A stretch of 59,859 bases of DNA from assembly GCA_017479285.1 (NCBI GenBank), contig JAFVCL010000026.1, forward strand, positions 1 through 59,859. The letters run 5' to 3'. This document shows, piece by piece, positions 33,489 to 42,004 of the stretch (position 1 is its first letter; every line of letters begins with the position of its first letter). The notes under the pieces were generated by a model. That model saw nothing but the letters and a program-made list of their open reading frames with translations. It ran no database searches and was not told the origin of the DNA. Source of the stretch: Lachnospiraceae bacterium (GTDB taxonomy: Bacteria; Bacillota; Clostridia; Lachnospirales; Lachnospiraceae). The position numbers and the translations under genes were made by a program.

Positions 33489-35860
33489 ATGAAAATCAAT
33501 CGCATTAAAAATATTATTCTTATAAATCTGATATTTGTTTCAGCCATGATCTCAGGCTGTGGCGATGCGCCACAGTCTGAGGTTTCTGTTTTGGAGAATG
33601 ATTCTTCGGCTTTACAGTCTGACGGTAATATTTCGGGTTCTGAGAGATATTCGGTTTTTTGTGATGAGTTGGAGCTTCCGGAGATTCCCTCGATAACGGA
33701 AGAATGGCTTGACCGGGAGAAAAAAAGCTATTATACGCATGTTGCCGGCAATGTGACGGAGACAGAGGGTGGCTGCGTTGCCAGAATGGATGCGGGAGTC
33801 TACGGGGATACATTATATGTTATAGATGAATTATGCAGCAAGGCACTTATGGGTAACAATAATCCTGACTATCCGTATTTTTATGAGCTGTATGGTATAT
33901 GTCTTAGAACGGTAAATCAAAGTGGCGAAAATAACGCATACCTTATAAATTATAATGATGTATTTGATGACAGGTTGGTAGAAATCACAGAGTTGATCGG
34001 TGTTCTGGAGGATACGGTTTTTTCAGGATAAACTGTATGTACGAAGGCTATGTGGGCAGTTTTAACGAAAAGGAGGGAGTAAAGGTACTTGGTCAGATTC
34101 CAAATGAGTCTGCCAGAAGTAAGGGATATTACGAAGACGGTTACTTTTATTTCACAGGTGATTATTTAGGATATTACGGTTCTCCCGTTACCCCTTCAAA
34201 CAGATTGACAAGGATAGAAAAAAATACCTGGGAATCAGAAAGCTTTAACTTTGAAAACAGTATTGTAGGGTGTATAGAAGGTGAAGGAGATAATCTTTAC
34301 ATTGTTGAATATGATGGAAGCAGCTTTTTCCTATATGATTCGCCGGAAGATAAGTCAGTATACAGTTTTGCGGGTGAAGATGTGACCGGTTTTATTTTAT
34401 GGGGCTGTATAGACAAAAACAGTAAAGTATCCATGTTCTATAATGGTTCGTTTAATACTTTCAGCGGCGCTGAGCAGGAGAAGGATTATTTCAGCGCTCT
34501 CGGTATAATGGCGGAGAGTTTTTACGGAGCGGTTAAAAACAATGACGAATTTAAGGTATATACAGCTTATGAGGATTCATATTATGTTTATACGGTAAAT
34601 AAATTGTCGGATAAGAAAATCGATAAAAAGACGATTCGTTTTTGTATGTCATACAGGGATCCGGTTTTGGAGGATTTTATTTCGGAATATAATAATAAAA
34701 ATCCATATTACAGTGTAATTATTGAAACCGCACCCCAAAATATGGATATTGAAGATTACAAAAAGAACATTTCTGTGGAAATATCTACGGGAACAGGTCC
34801 TGAACTGATCACAGGAAATCTTATTGCTCCCCTCAGACCGGTTCGAAACGGTACTTTTGCTGTACTCGACGAAATCATTGCTTCCGCGGATAACTCCGAT
34901 TTTATACCCGGAGCGCTTGCGTGCGGTATAGTTGACGGTCATCAATATGGTATACCTTATCATATTTCACCGATTAATTGCGTTACAGGTAATGCGCTTG
35001 TCGGAGATATTGATTAATGGACGCTTGATGAGTGCATAGATATTATCGATGCTTCTGAGTATACTTTATTCGGTAGCTCCCACGGAAGACTTGTGTCAAT
35101 TGAGGATATAGTGTTTTTTCTGGGATTGTACGATGAATCAAATAAAGACCTGATAGACTGGGAAAATGGGCAAAGTAATCTTGAAGATGAGAGCTTTATA
35201 AAACTTTTGGAATTTGCAAAAAAATATGGTTCTCCGGAAGAGAAAGCGCTGGACTGGTATAATAAACAGGAGGATTTTGAAAAACTTTATAAGATTGCCT
35301 GCGACTGCGAGTGGAGAAGTCCTTCGGTAAATATTGGCATTATTCAGAATTATTCAAATAAATATAACGGTGATGATAATTGGATCGGATTTCCACGCAG
35401 CGATAAGAGCTCGGCTTATATAAACAGCATCTGTATATATCTTAACGACGCTTCAGAGCAAAAAAACGGTGCATTGGATTTTCTGTCATATCTTATTTCA
35501 GTAGAAGGACAAAAGAAACTTGCAAAATGCGGACTAAAAAATAAGGATTATGGTTTTCTTTCGCTAAGAATGTCTGTTTTGGACATGTATATCGATGAGT
35601 ATAATGAAGAAATGAAATACACCGAGGGAGGCGCTACAGGACCGTTTGGGTATTATGAATACAAAGAACTTACAGACGAAGAATGTGAGAAGTATAAACG
35701 GATGCTGGCAGAGGCTAAGCCGGTAATGCCGGAGCTTGAACAGATACTTGTAATCGTGGATGAGGAGCTCGGGGCATTTATAGCAGGTCAAAAGACCGCT
35801 GAGGAAACCGCAAGGATAATCGACAGCAGGGTACAACTTTACCTTGATGAAAACAGGTAA
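33489..35860 (+). pseudogene. Lipoprotein extracellular solute-binding protein, broken by a frameshift and a stop
   Basis: Three pieces read as one protein: 33489-34031, 34037-35017 and 35093-35860. The N-terminus has a signal peptide and lipobox ending ISGC. A first half of about 370 residues looks beta-rich (repeated Gly/Tyr/Asp strands, possibly propeller-like). The second half is a periplasmic-binding-type domain starting near IRFCMSYRDPVLEDFI and ending SRVQLYLDENR. Break 1 is a -1 frame change at a run of six T (34016-34021). Break 2 is an in-frame TAA at 35015 between GDID and WTLDEC, where the family pattern suggests a Glu codon (GAA to TAA). Two lesions point to a pseudogene, though sequencing error or programmed slippage at the T run cannot be excluded. 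There are no permease genes nearby. The region is visibly A/T-richer than its neighbours. Confidence 0.82.
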
Positions 35861-35917
35861 TAATATATCCGGATTTAATGGGTGTAAATAAAAAACAAGG
35901 GTGTAAAGAAAAAATAC

Positions 35918-35946
35918 TTGACAGATCTGCGCACATGTACTATTTT
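35918..35946 (+). promoter_or_regulatory. Promoter of the ylxM-ffh operon
   Basis: Perfect TTGACA (35918-35923), a 17-base spacer and TATTTT (35941-35946). The start would be near 35953, 33 bases before the ylxM ATG. A 12-bp inverted repeat covers its spacer, -10 and start region. Confidence 0.8.
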
Positions 35947-35959
35947 AGTATATGTGCGC
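35929..35959. promoter_or_regulatory. Inverted repeat over the ylxM-ffh promoter (possible operator)
   Basis: GCGCACATGTAC (35929-35940) and GTATATGTGCGC (35948-35959) form a 12-bp dyad with one mismatch (a G-T pair in RNA) and a 7-base centre that includes the -10. TTTT follows the right arm, so it could also terminate transcription arriving from upstream. Both roles are compatible. Confidence 0.65.
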
Positions 35960-35985
35960 TTTTACAGTATTAAAGGGGACCTATA

Positions 35986-36333
35986 ATGGATGAGTTATTT
36001 GAAAAATCCCTTCTTTATGATTTTTATGGCGAGCTCCTTACCGAGCACCAGCAAGCGGTCTACCAAAGCTTTGTGTTTGAGGATATGTCCCTTGCGGAGG
36101 TGGCACAGGAACAGGGAATAACGCGTCAGGGCGTACATGACCTTGTAAAGCGGTGCGACCGGATACTCCAGGGTTATGAGGAAAGGCTCCATCTTGTAGA
36201 GAAGTTTGTGTCCATTAAAAAGACGGTCACAAGGATAGAGAAGCTTACAGAGCCCAATGATGGCAAGGATACCCTGGAAAACAGGCTGAGTGAAATAAGA
36301 GCTCTTACACACGATATTTTAGAGGAATTGTAA
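35986..36333 (+). CDS. ylxM: YlxM-family putative helix-turn-helix protein (UPF0122)
   Basis: 115 residues. A sigma-70 region-4-like helix-turn-helix is visible in LTEHQQAVYQSFVFEDMSLAEVAQEQGITRQGVHDLVKRCDRIL (about 17-60; motif described here by its ends, LTEHQQ and DRIL). The family is almost always directly upstream of ffh and is reported to interact with the SRP. The gene ends two bases before ffh. AAAGGGGACC provides a ribosome site. Confidence 0.93.
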   Translation: MDELFEKSLLYDFYGELLTEHQQAVYQSFVFEDMSLAEVAQEQGITRQGVHDLVKRCDRILQGYEERLHLVEKFVSIKKTVTRIEKLTEPNDGKDTLENRLSEIRALTHDILEEL

Positions 36334-36334
36334 T

Positions 36335-37711
36335 TTGGCTTTTGAAAGTTTAACAGACAAACTTCAAAATGTGTTTAAAAAACTCCGCGGAAAGGGAAAG
36401 CTGTCCGAGGAGGATGTAAAGTCGGCACTCAAGGAAGTCAAAATGGCACTTCTTGAGGCGGATGTAAATTTCAAGGTTGTTAAGCAGTTTACGAAAACCA
36501 TTGAAGAAAAGGCAATCGGTGCGGATGTGCTTAACGGTCTTAATCCCGCCCAGACGGTCATTAAGCTTATTAATGATGAGCTTATAGAGACTATGGGAAG
36601 CGAGACCTCGGAGGTTTCCTTTCAGCCCGGAAAAGCTGTTACCGTTATTATGATGGTGGGTCTTCAGGGTGCAGGTAAAACGACCCAGACCGCAAAGATG
36701 GCAAAGCGTTTTAAGAGCAAGGGTAAAAAGAGTCTTCTTGTTGCCTGCGATATTTACAGACCCGCGGCTATCGACCAGTTAAAAATAAATGCTGAAGCGG
36801 TAGATGTGGATTTATTTTCGCTGGGCAGCGATGTCAAGCCGCCGCAGATAGCCGCAAAAGCGGTAGAGCATGCCGAAAAGAACGGATATAATGTGGTTAT
36901 CCTTGATACAGCCGGACGGCTTCATGTTGATGAAGAGATGATGGCTGAGCTGCAGGAGATAAAAAAGACTGTAACGGTTCATCAGACGATCCTTGTTGTA
37001 GATGCCATGACCGGTCAGGATGCGGTGAATGTCGCTAAGGAATTTGACGAGAAGGTGGGAGTCGATGGCGTTATACTGTCAAAGCTTGACGGCGACGCGA
37101 GAGGCGGTGCAGCTCTTTCCATAAGAGCCGTTACCGGAAAGCCCATTTTCTACTGCGGTATGGGGGAAAAGCTTGACGACCTTGAGCAGTTCCACCCTGA
37201 CCGTATCGCAGGCAGGATACTCGGTATGGGCGATGTACTTTCCCTTATCGAGAAGGCACAGGCGAATATTGACATAGACGAAGATAAGAGCCGCGACATG
37301 GCTAAGCGCATGAAGAAGTGGCAGTTCGATTTTGAGGACTATCTCGAGAGCATGAAGCAGATGCAGAATATGGGCGGACTTGCCGGTATTATGGGAATGC
37401 TTCCCGGAATGGGTATGAAGGCTTCGGACATTGAAGGAATGGTGGATGAGAAGAAGCTTAAGCACATGGAAGCCATTGTGCTTTCCATGACTGTTGCCGA
37501 AAGGAGAAATCCAAAGCTTTTGAATCCGAGAAGAAAATTCAGAATCGCTAAAGGCGCAGGTGTTGATATAGCCGAGGTAAACCGTTTTATAAAGCAGTTT
37601 GAACAAAGCCAGAAGGTGATGAAGCAGATGACCGGAAACAAGCACGGACGAGGATTGTTCGGAGGCCTGGGAGGCTTCGGGGGCCTTGGCGGAGGCAGAA
37701 GACCTTTTTAA
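36335..37711 (+). CDS. ffh: Signal recognition particle protein Ffh
   Basis: 458 residues from a TTG start at 36335, which gives the canonical MAFESLTDKL N-terminus; AGAGGAA lies upstream. Ffh binds signal sequences and 4.5S RNA and targets ribosomes to FtsY. The N domain, the G domain (G1 GLQGAGKTTQTAK, about 109-121; DTAGRL; SKLDGDARGG) and the Met-rich M domain (about 325-435) are all present. The extreme C-terminus is Gly/Phe-rich. No 4.5S RNA gene was seen in the window. Confidence 0.97.
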   Translation: MAFESLTDKLQNVFKKLRGKGKLSEEDVKSALKEVKMALLEADVNFKVVKQFTKTIEEKAIGADVLNGLNPAQTVIKLINDELIETMGSETSEVSFQPGKAVTVIMMVGLQGAGKTTQTAKMAKRFKSKGKKSLLVACDIYRPAAIDQLKINAEAVDVDLFSLGSDVKPPQIAAKAVEHAEKNGYNVVILDTAGRLHVDEEMMAELQEIKKTVTVHQTILVVDAMTGQDAVNVAKEFDEKVGVDGVILSKLDGDARGGAALSIRAVTGKPIFYCGMGEKLDDLEQFHPDRIAGRILGMGDVLSLIEKAQANIDIDEDKSRDMAKRMKKWQFDFEDYLESMKQMQNMGGLAGIMGMLPGMGMKASDIEGMVDEKKLKHMEAIVLSMTVAERRNPKLLNPRRKFRIAKGAGVDIAEVNRFIKQFEQSQKVMKQMTGNKHGRGLFGGLGGFGGLGGGRRPF

Positions 37712-37804
37712 TTTTGGTAGTCGGAGTAAAAACTCTTAAACTATATACAAAAGGATTGTTATAAGCAATTCCTTATTTAATCTATTTTATGGAGGAAAAG
37801 AAAA

Positions 37805-38050
37805 ATGGCAGTTAAGATCAGATTAAGAAGAATGGGTCAGAAGAAGGATCCTATTTACAGAGTTATCGTGGCAGATTCACGCGCTCCCAGAGACGGACGC
37901 TTCATCGAGGAAATCGGAACCTACAATCCTTCCACAGATCCTTCAACCTTTAATATCAACGAAGAGGCAGCCAAGAAGTGGCTTGCAAACGGAGCTCAGC
38001 CTACAGAGGTTGTTTCCAAGCTTTTCAAGATCGCCGGAATCGAGAAGTAA
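37805..38050 (+). CDS. rpsP: 30S ribosomal protein S16
   Basis: 81 residues, typical S16, starting [19 protein letters not shown] with [29 protein letters not shown] gives a strong ribosome site. It opens the ribosomal part of the operon 93 bases after ffh. That gap contains a weak imperfect hairpin around AAGGATTG but no convincing promoter. Confidence 0.98.
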   Translation: MAVKIRLRRMGQKKDPIYRVIVADSRAPRDGRFIEEIGTYNPSTDPSTFNINEEAAKKWLANGAQPTEVVSKLFKIAGIEK

Positions 38051-38113
38051 TCGGACTGATACTGTTGACTGAAATTTGTATAGCAGATTACTATTCGTAG
38101 GAGGAGTCTTGTA

Positions 38114-38344
38114 ATGAAGGAATTAGTAGAAGTTATGGCCAAGGCTCTTGTAGATAATCCCGAGGAGGTCAGTGTGACCGAGAGAACCGAGGGGAGAACC
38201 ACCATTGTCGAGCTTCGTGTGGCACCTTCCGATATGGGTAAGGTCATCGGCAAGCAGGGCAGGATAGCAAAGTCCATCCGCGCCGTTGTTAAAGCTGCAT
38301 CGACAAGAGACAATACAAGAGTAGAGGTTGAAATAGTAGAATAA
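38114..38344 (+). CDS. khpA: KH-domain RNA-binding protein KhpA (YlqC)
   Basis: 76 residues with a single KH domain. The GxxG loop is GKQG in VIGKQGRIAKSIRAVVKA. In Gram-positives KhpA pairs with KhpB and affects RNA stability and cell elongation. It sits between rpsP and rimM as in B. subtilis. AGGAGGAG precedes the ATG. Confidence 0.95.
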   Translation: MKELVEVMAKALVDNPEEVSVTERTEGRTTIVELRVAPSDMGKVIGKQGRIAKSIRAVVKAASTRDNTRVEVEIVE

Positions 38345-38348
38345 TATT

Positions 38349-38858
38349 ATGGAATCCTATTTCAAAATCGGTATTATTACTTCATCTCACGGCGTTCGCG
38401 GTGAGATGAAGGTTTTTCCTACAACTGACGACCCGAGAAGGTTTAAAAAATGTAAAAATGTCTTTATAGAGGACAAGACCGGTTTTGTTCCTTTTGAGGT
38501 TGAGGGCGTAAGAGTGGCTCCGGACAAGGTGCTCCTTAAGCTTAAGGGGATCGATTCTCCCGAGGCTGTAGCCGGATTCCGTCAAAAGGGAATATTTGTT
38601 GACCGGGAACATGCCGTGAGCCTTAATAAGGACGAGTATTTCATCGCTGATCTGTACGGGCTTAAGGTTCATGACGAGAATAATTCAGTTATTGGTGAGT
38701 TAGAGGAAGTTATCCAGACCGGAGCAAACGATGTTTATCAGATTAAGTTGACTGATGGAAGGGAATTGCTGCTTCCGGCCATCAGGGATTGTATTCTTGA
38801 TGTGGATGTGGAACAGGGCTTTATTAAGGTCCATATACTTGACGGGCTTTTAGACTGA
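38349..38858 (+). CDS. rimM: Ribosome maturation factor RimM
   Basis: 169 residues. It binds S19 and assists assembly of the 30S head. The N-terminal RimM barrel (YFKIGIITSSHGVRGEMKV) and the C-terminal PRC-barrel-like part (DEYFIADLYGLKV, LLPAIRDCILDVDVEQG) are both present. It starts four bases after khpA. In most Bacillota trmD follows directly; here an acyltransferase gene intervenes. Confidence 0.96.
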   Translation: MESYFKIGIITSSHGVRGEMKVFPTTDDPRRFKKCKNVFIEDKTGFVPFEVEGVRVAPDKVLLKLKGIDSPEAVAGFRQKGIFVDREHAVSLNKDEYFIADLYGLKVHDENNSVIGELEEVIQTGANDVYQIKLTDGRELLLPAIRDCILDVDVEQGFIKVHILDGLLD

Positions 38859-38871
38859 GCGGGGTATATCC

Positions 38872-39915
38872 TTGAAAGAAGAAAAACAAAGAAATATTGC
38901 CTTTGACATATTAAGGATCCTTTCTGCCGTGAGTATTATCATAATGCATATTACTGACGGCAATATTTATTCTTCGCCGGTAAAGGGATCTGTCTTTTGG
39001 CAATCTGCGCTTTTAAACTCCATATCGCATTTCGGAGTTCCGGTTTTTGTCATGATAAGCGGAGCGTTGTTTCTGGCACCCGGATATAAGTTAAACTTAA
39101 AAAGACTGTGGCTCCACAATATCTTAAGACTTTGCATTGTTTATATCGTATGGAGTTTTGCGTACGGAATTTATGATTATTCATCCTACGGGGGAGGGTT
39201 TAAGCAGCTTATCTGGTGCGCCGTTATCGGGAGACCACATCTTTGGTTTCTGCCTATGATAATCGGAATCTATATTATCCTTCCGTTTATGGTTACATGG
39301 GTCAGGAATGCATCTGTTAAAGAAATCAGGTTATTTATCCTGTTATTCTTTATATTTAATATTGTATGTGAGACTATAAAGGCATTTAAAGCAGCCGAGA
39401 TAATTACTTTTATTCTTGATCTTAGAAATATACAGCTTGTATGCAGCTATGTGGGGTATTTTATTATCGGCTATTACATTGTTCATATCGGGCTTGAAAA
39501 GAAATTCAGAAAGCTATTGTACTGCGCAGGTATGATATCCGGGATATTAAGCGCGATATCCGTGATCCTGTTATCAAATATTGCCGGAACGCCTAATATG
39601 TATATCGTTGACAGCTACAGCATATTTACTTTTTTCTGGTCCGCGGCGATATTTACTTTTGTATTTGAAAAAGCGGGTAATAAAACCTACGGAAAGCATA
39701 CGGAGCTTTTTTGGGGGAATATCGGAAAGGATACCCTTGGATTATATCTTTGTCACCTGGGAATAATAGAGATAATATATCCCATAAGGGATTTTTGTGG
39801 GTCTCTGCCCGTTATTCCCGGATTTCTTTTATATACTTTGATAATTGCGGTAATTGGATTGGGTCTTGGCGCGGGTCTAAGGCGGATACCTTTTATCGGG
39901 AGATATATTTGTTAA
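38872..39915 (+). CDS. Acyltransferase family 3 membrane protein
   Basis: 347 residues with about ten hydrophobic segments. The N-terminal signature FDILRILSAVSIIIMHIT, with the conserved His, places it in the acyltransferase-3 (OafA/WecH-like) family, which O-acylates surface sugars or other exported molecules. The substrate cannot be told. TTG start at 38872, 13 bases after rimM, with a weak GCGGGG site. It interrupts the otherwise conserved rimM-trmD pair and is visibly A/T-richer than its neighbours, suggesting insertion or transfer. Its end lies 38 bases before trmD. Confidence 0.85.
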   Translation: MKEEKQRNIAFDILRILSAVSIIIMHITDGNIYSSPVKGSVFWQSALLNSISHFGVPVFVMISGALFLAPGYKLNLKRLWLHNILRLCIVYIVWSFAYGIYDYSSYGGGFKQLIWCAVIGRPHLWFLPMIIGIYIILPFMVTWVRNASVKEIRLFILLFFIFNIVCETIKAFKAAEIITFILDLRNIQLVCSYVGYFIIGYYIVHIGLEKKFRKLLYCAGMISGILSAISVILLSNIAGTPNMYIVDSYSIFTFFWSAAIFTFVFEKAGNKTYGKHTELFWGNIGKDTLGLYLCHLGIIEIIYPIRDFCGSLPVIPGFLLYTLIIAVIGLGLGAGLRRIPFIGRYIC

Positions 39916-39953
39916 AGCGGTTTATTTTTTTAAACAGATTCGGAAAGAAATAT

Positions 39954-41399
39954 ATGAACTTTACAGTACTTACTCTGTTTCCGGAGTTTATTGAACAGGG
40001 ACTGAATACGAGCATACTGGGAAGAGCCATTGAAAAGGGCCTTTTAACAGCCGATGTCATAAATATAAGGAATTTTTCGGCGGATAAAAACGGAAGAGTG
40101 GACGATTATACTTACGGCGGCGGAGCAGGGATGCTTATGCAGCCCCAGCCGGTTTTTGACGCGTATAAAGAAGCCCGCAGCCGTATCTTAAGTAAAAGAT
40201 TTCCGGAGGGGAATCCCGCAGGCGATGAAAGCGCCACATCCGGAAGCCATAATAACAATAAAATAAGATGCATATATGTAACACCCCAGGGGGAGCCCTT
40301 TACACAGAAGAAGGCTTTGGAGCTTTCCGGGGAGGATGACCTTATCGTACTCTGCGGTCATTACGAGGGTATCGATGAGAGAGTGCTTGAGGAGGTTGTA
40401 ACGGACCGGATATCCATTGGTGATTATGTTTTAACCGGCGGTGAGCTTCCTGCCCTTGTAATCATAGATGCGGTGGCGAGGCTTGTGCCTGGGGTACTGG
40501 GGAATGAAACCTCTGCGGATATCGAGTCCTTTTACGGGGATCTTCTTGAATATCCGCAGTACACAAGACCGGAGGTGTGGAACGGAAAGAGGGTTCCGGA
40601 GGAGGTGCTTACCGGGGATCCGAAGAAAACCAACGCCTGGAGACTTGAAAAACAGATAGAGCTCACAAAAAAGGTCAGACCTGATCTTTTTGAAAAGTAT
40701 CTTTTAAGGCAGAGCACCCTTGAGAAGCTTTTAAAGGACAAAAGAAATAATATTCAGATGATAGAGGCGCTGAGGCGCGGAACGGGGGATATTATTTGCA
40801 CCGATCCCCTTGTTATTTACCTTGAGTGTGACAAGCTGGCGCTTGTAGGTCTTGGGGATTCCATATCGGTAGGTGAATTGCTCGGCATAATTCCCGGATC
40901 CGCAAGAAGCATTGTCTGCTCAGCAGGTCTTGCGGAGGTTCTCTGCAGGGATGAGCGGATAGAAAAATCCTGTGATGTGCATAATTATGTTTATACTGAG
41001 AAGGTACACAGAAGGGTTGTAAACAAGGATATCCGCAGGCTGGGTATGGAGTATGCCGGCTACATCGGCGAAAAATACGCCCTGGGAGGCCCGGAGTACG
41101 GCAGAGAAAGACTTGGCGCCGGAGTTGTCTACGGTATATTTGTTGAGGGCGAGATAGCGGGCTTTATCGGAACCCACGGTGAGGGCAGCATAGGGATGCT
41201 CTATGTGGACGAAAAATACAGACACCGGGGGCTTGCAGCCGACCTTGAGAGCTTTATGTTTAACAGGGACCTTGAGGCAGGCAGAACCCCTTACGGCCAG
41301 ATCATCCTTGGAAACGAGGCATCGACGGCTTTGCAGGAAAAAATCGGTGTTTACGGCGGGGATAAGGTTCTTAGCTGGCTAAATATAAAAAATGCTTGA
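39954..41399 (+). CDS. trmD: TrmD tRNA (guanine37-N1)-methyltransferase fused to a GNAT acetyltransferase domain
   Basis: 481 residues against about 245 for ordinary TrmD. Start at ATG 39954 gives the canonical MNFTVLTLFPEF. The SPOUT methyltransferase (1 to about 255) includes YGGGAGMLMQ, CGHYEGIDERV (about 133-143) and SIGDYVLTGGELP, which form the trefoil-knot SAM site; it should methylate G37 of tRNAs. A roughly 20-residue Asn/Ser/Gly-rich insertion sits near residue 90. From about 290 to 481 a GNAT-like domain follows, with the strand GSIGMLYVDE and the acetyl-CoA loop RHRGLA (423-428). The reading frame is continuous, so this is a genuine fusion in this sequence. The acetylated substrate is unknown. 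Confidence 0.92.
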   Translation: MNFTVLTLFPEFIEQGLNTSILGRAIEKGLLTADVINIRNFSADKNGRVDDYTYGGGAGMLMQPQPVFDAYKEARSRILSKRFPEGNPAGDESATSGSHNNNKIRCIYVTPQGEPFTQKKALELSGEDDLIVLCGHYEGIDERVLEEVVTDRISIGDYVLTGGELPALVIIDAVARLVPGVLGNETSADIESFYGDLLEYPQYTRPEVWNGKRVPEEVLTGDPKKTNAWRLEKQIELTKKVRPDLFEKYLLRQSTLEKLLKDKRNNIQMIEALRRGTGDIICTDPLVIYLECDKLALVGLGDSISVGELLGIIPGSARSIVCSAGLAEVLCRDERIEKSCDVHNYVYTEKVHRRVVNKDIRRLGMEYAGYIGEKYALGGPEYGRERLGAGVVYGIFVEGEIAGFIGTHGEGSIGMLYVDEKYRHRGLAADLESFMFNRDLEAGRTPYGQIILGNEASTALQEKIGVYGGDKVLSWLNIKNA

Positions 41400-41424
41400 T
41401 TTTTAACCGGGTTTGTAGTAGATT
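41396..41424 (+). promoter_or_regulatory. Candidate promoter of rplS
   Basis: TTGATT (41396-41401), a 17-base spacer and TAGATT (41419-41424). The -35 overlaps the trmD stop codon. Transcription would start near 41431, leaving a leader of about 74 bases before rplS. Confidence 0.55.
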
Positions 41425-41504
41425 ATTAATGTTGTGTTAACAAAGATGGTCCTCTGTTACCCGTGAGGTATTAAGAACATCCATTGTATGGAAGGAGCTT
41501 TAAA
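41425..41504 (+). promoter_or_regulatory. Possible L19 leader (autoregulatory RNA)
   Basis: In the rplS leader, CCTC (41451-41454) can pair with GAGG (41465-41468) around TGTTACCCGT, nested within ATGG (41446-41449) and CCAT (41481-41484). L19 leaders with conserved hairpins are known in low-GC Gram-positives. I could not score it against the family model. Confidence 0.35.
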
Positions 41505-41852
41505 ATGAGCGACATTATCAAAGAGATCGAAGCCGAGCAGTTAAAGGCTGAGGTGGATGATTTTGCAGTAGGAGATACCGTTAAGGTTTACGGCAAGATC
41601 AAAGAGGGAAACCGTGAGAGAATTCAGATTTTTGAAGGAACCGTGCTTAAGCGTCAGGGCGGCAGCAACCGTGAGACCTTCACTGTAAGAAAGACCTCAA
41701 ACGGTGTAGGAGTTGAGAAAACATGGCCTCTTCATTCTCCCAATGTAGAGAAGATCGAGGTTGTAAGAAAGGGTAAGGTTAGACGCGCTAAGCTTAACTA
41801 CATCCGTGACCGTATCGGTAAGAAGGCAAAGGTTAAGGAAATCGTTAAATAA
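41505..41852 (+). CDS. rplS: 50S ribosomal protein L19
   Basis: 115 residues from the ATG at 41505, with GGAAGGAG seven bases upstream; an in-frame TTG at 41484 would include that site. [43 protein letters not shown] and [11 protein letters not shown] are L19 hallmarks (conserved parts of each shown). A terminator follows at 41878, so it may form its own transcript besides readthrough from trmD. Confidence 0.97.
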   Translation: MSDIIKEIEAEQLKAEVDDFAVGDTVKVYGKIKEGNRERIQIFEGTVLKRQGGSNRETFTVRKTSNGVGVEKTWPLHSPNVEKIEVVRKGKVRRAKLNYIRDRIGKKAKVKEIVK

Positions 41853-41877
41853 TATAACTTTCTTATGTTTACACTTG

Positions 41878-41912
41878 AGCAATTCTTCCTTTTGGAAGGG
41901 TTGCTTTTTTCT
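41878..41912 (+). terminator. Rho-independent terminator of rplS
   Basis: AGCAATTCTTCC (41878-41889) and GGAAGGGTTGCT (41894-41905), a 12-bp stem with G-T pairs and a TTTT loop, followed by six T. Confidence 0.85.
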
Positions 41913-42004
41913 TATCGGAAAAATCTCCGGTTTTTTGGACGGTTTTGGAGATATAACTTGTTTTTCTCGTTTTTTAAAGCGGTATATGTTATAATTAGCT
42001 TTGT

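Noticed and set aside
34016-34024. Programmed -1 frameshift at the T run in the solute-binding gene as a deliberate mechanism.
   Set aside because: The same gene has a separate in-frame stop 1 kb downstream, so decay or sequence error is simpler. Kept only as a test to run.
38065-38094. TTGACT, 18-base spacer, TACTAT before khpA, a promoter-like match.
   Set aside because: Transcription would begin at about 38101, within the khpA ribosome site, leaving no usable leader. Probably chance in the spacer.
39711-39953. An upstream in-frame extension of trmD into the acyltransferase gene.
   Set aside because: The ATG at 39954 gives the canonical TrmD N-terminus. The extension is a shadow of the acyltransferase codons.
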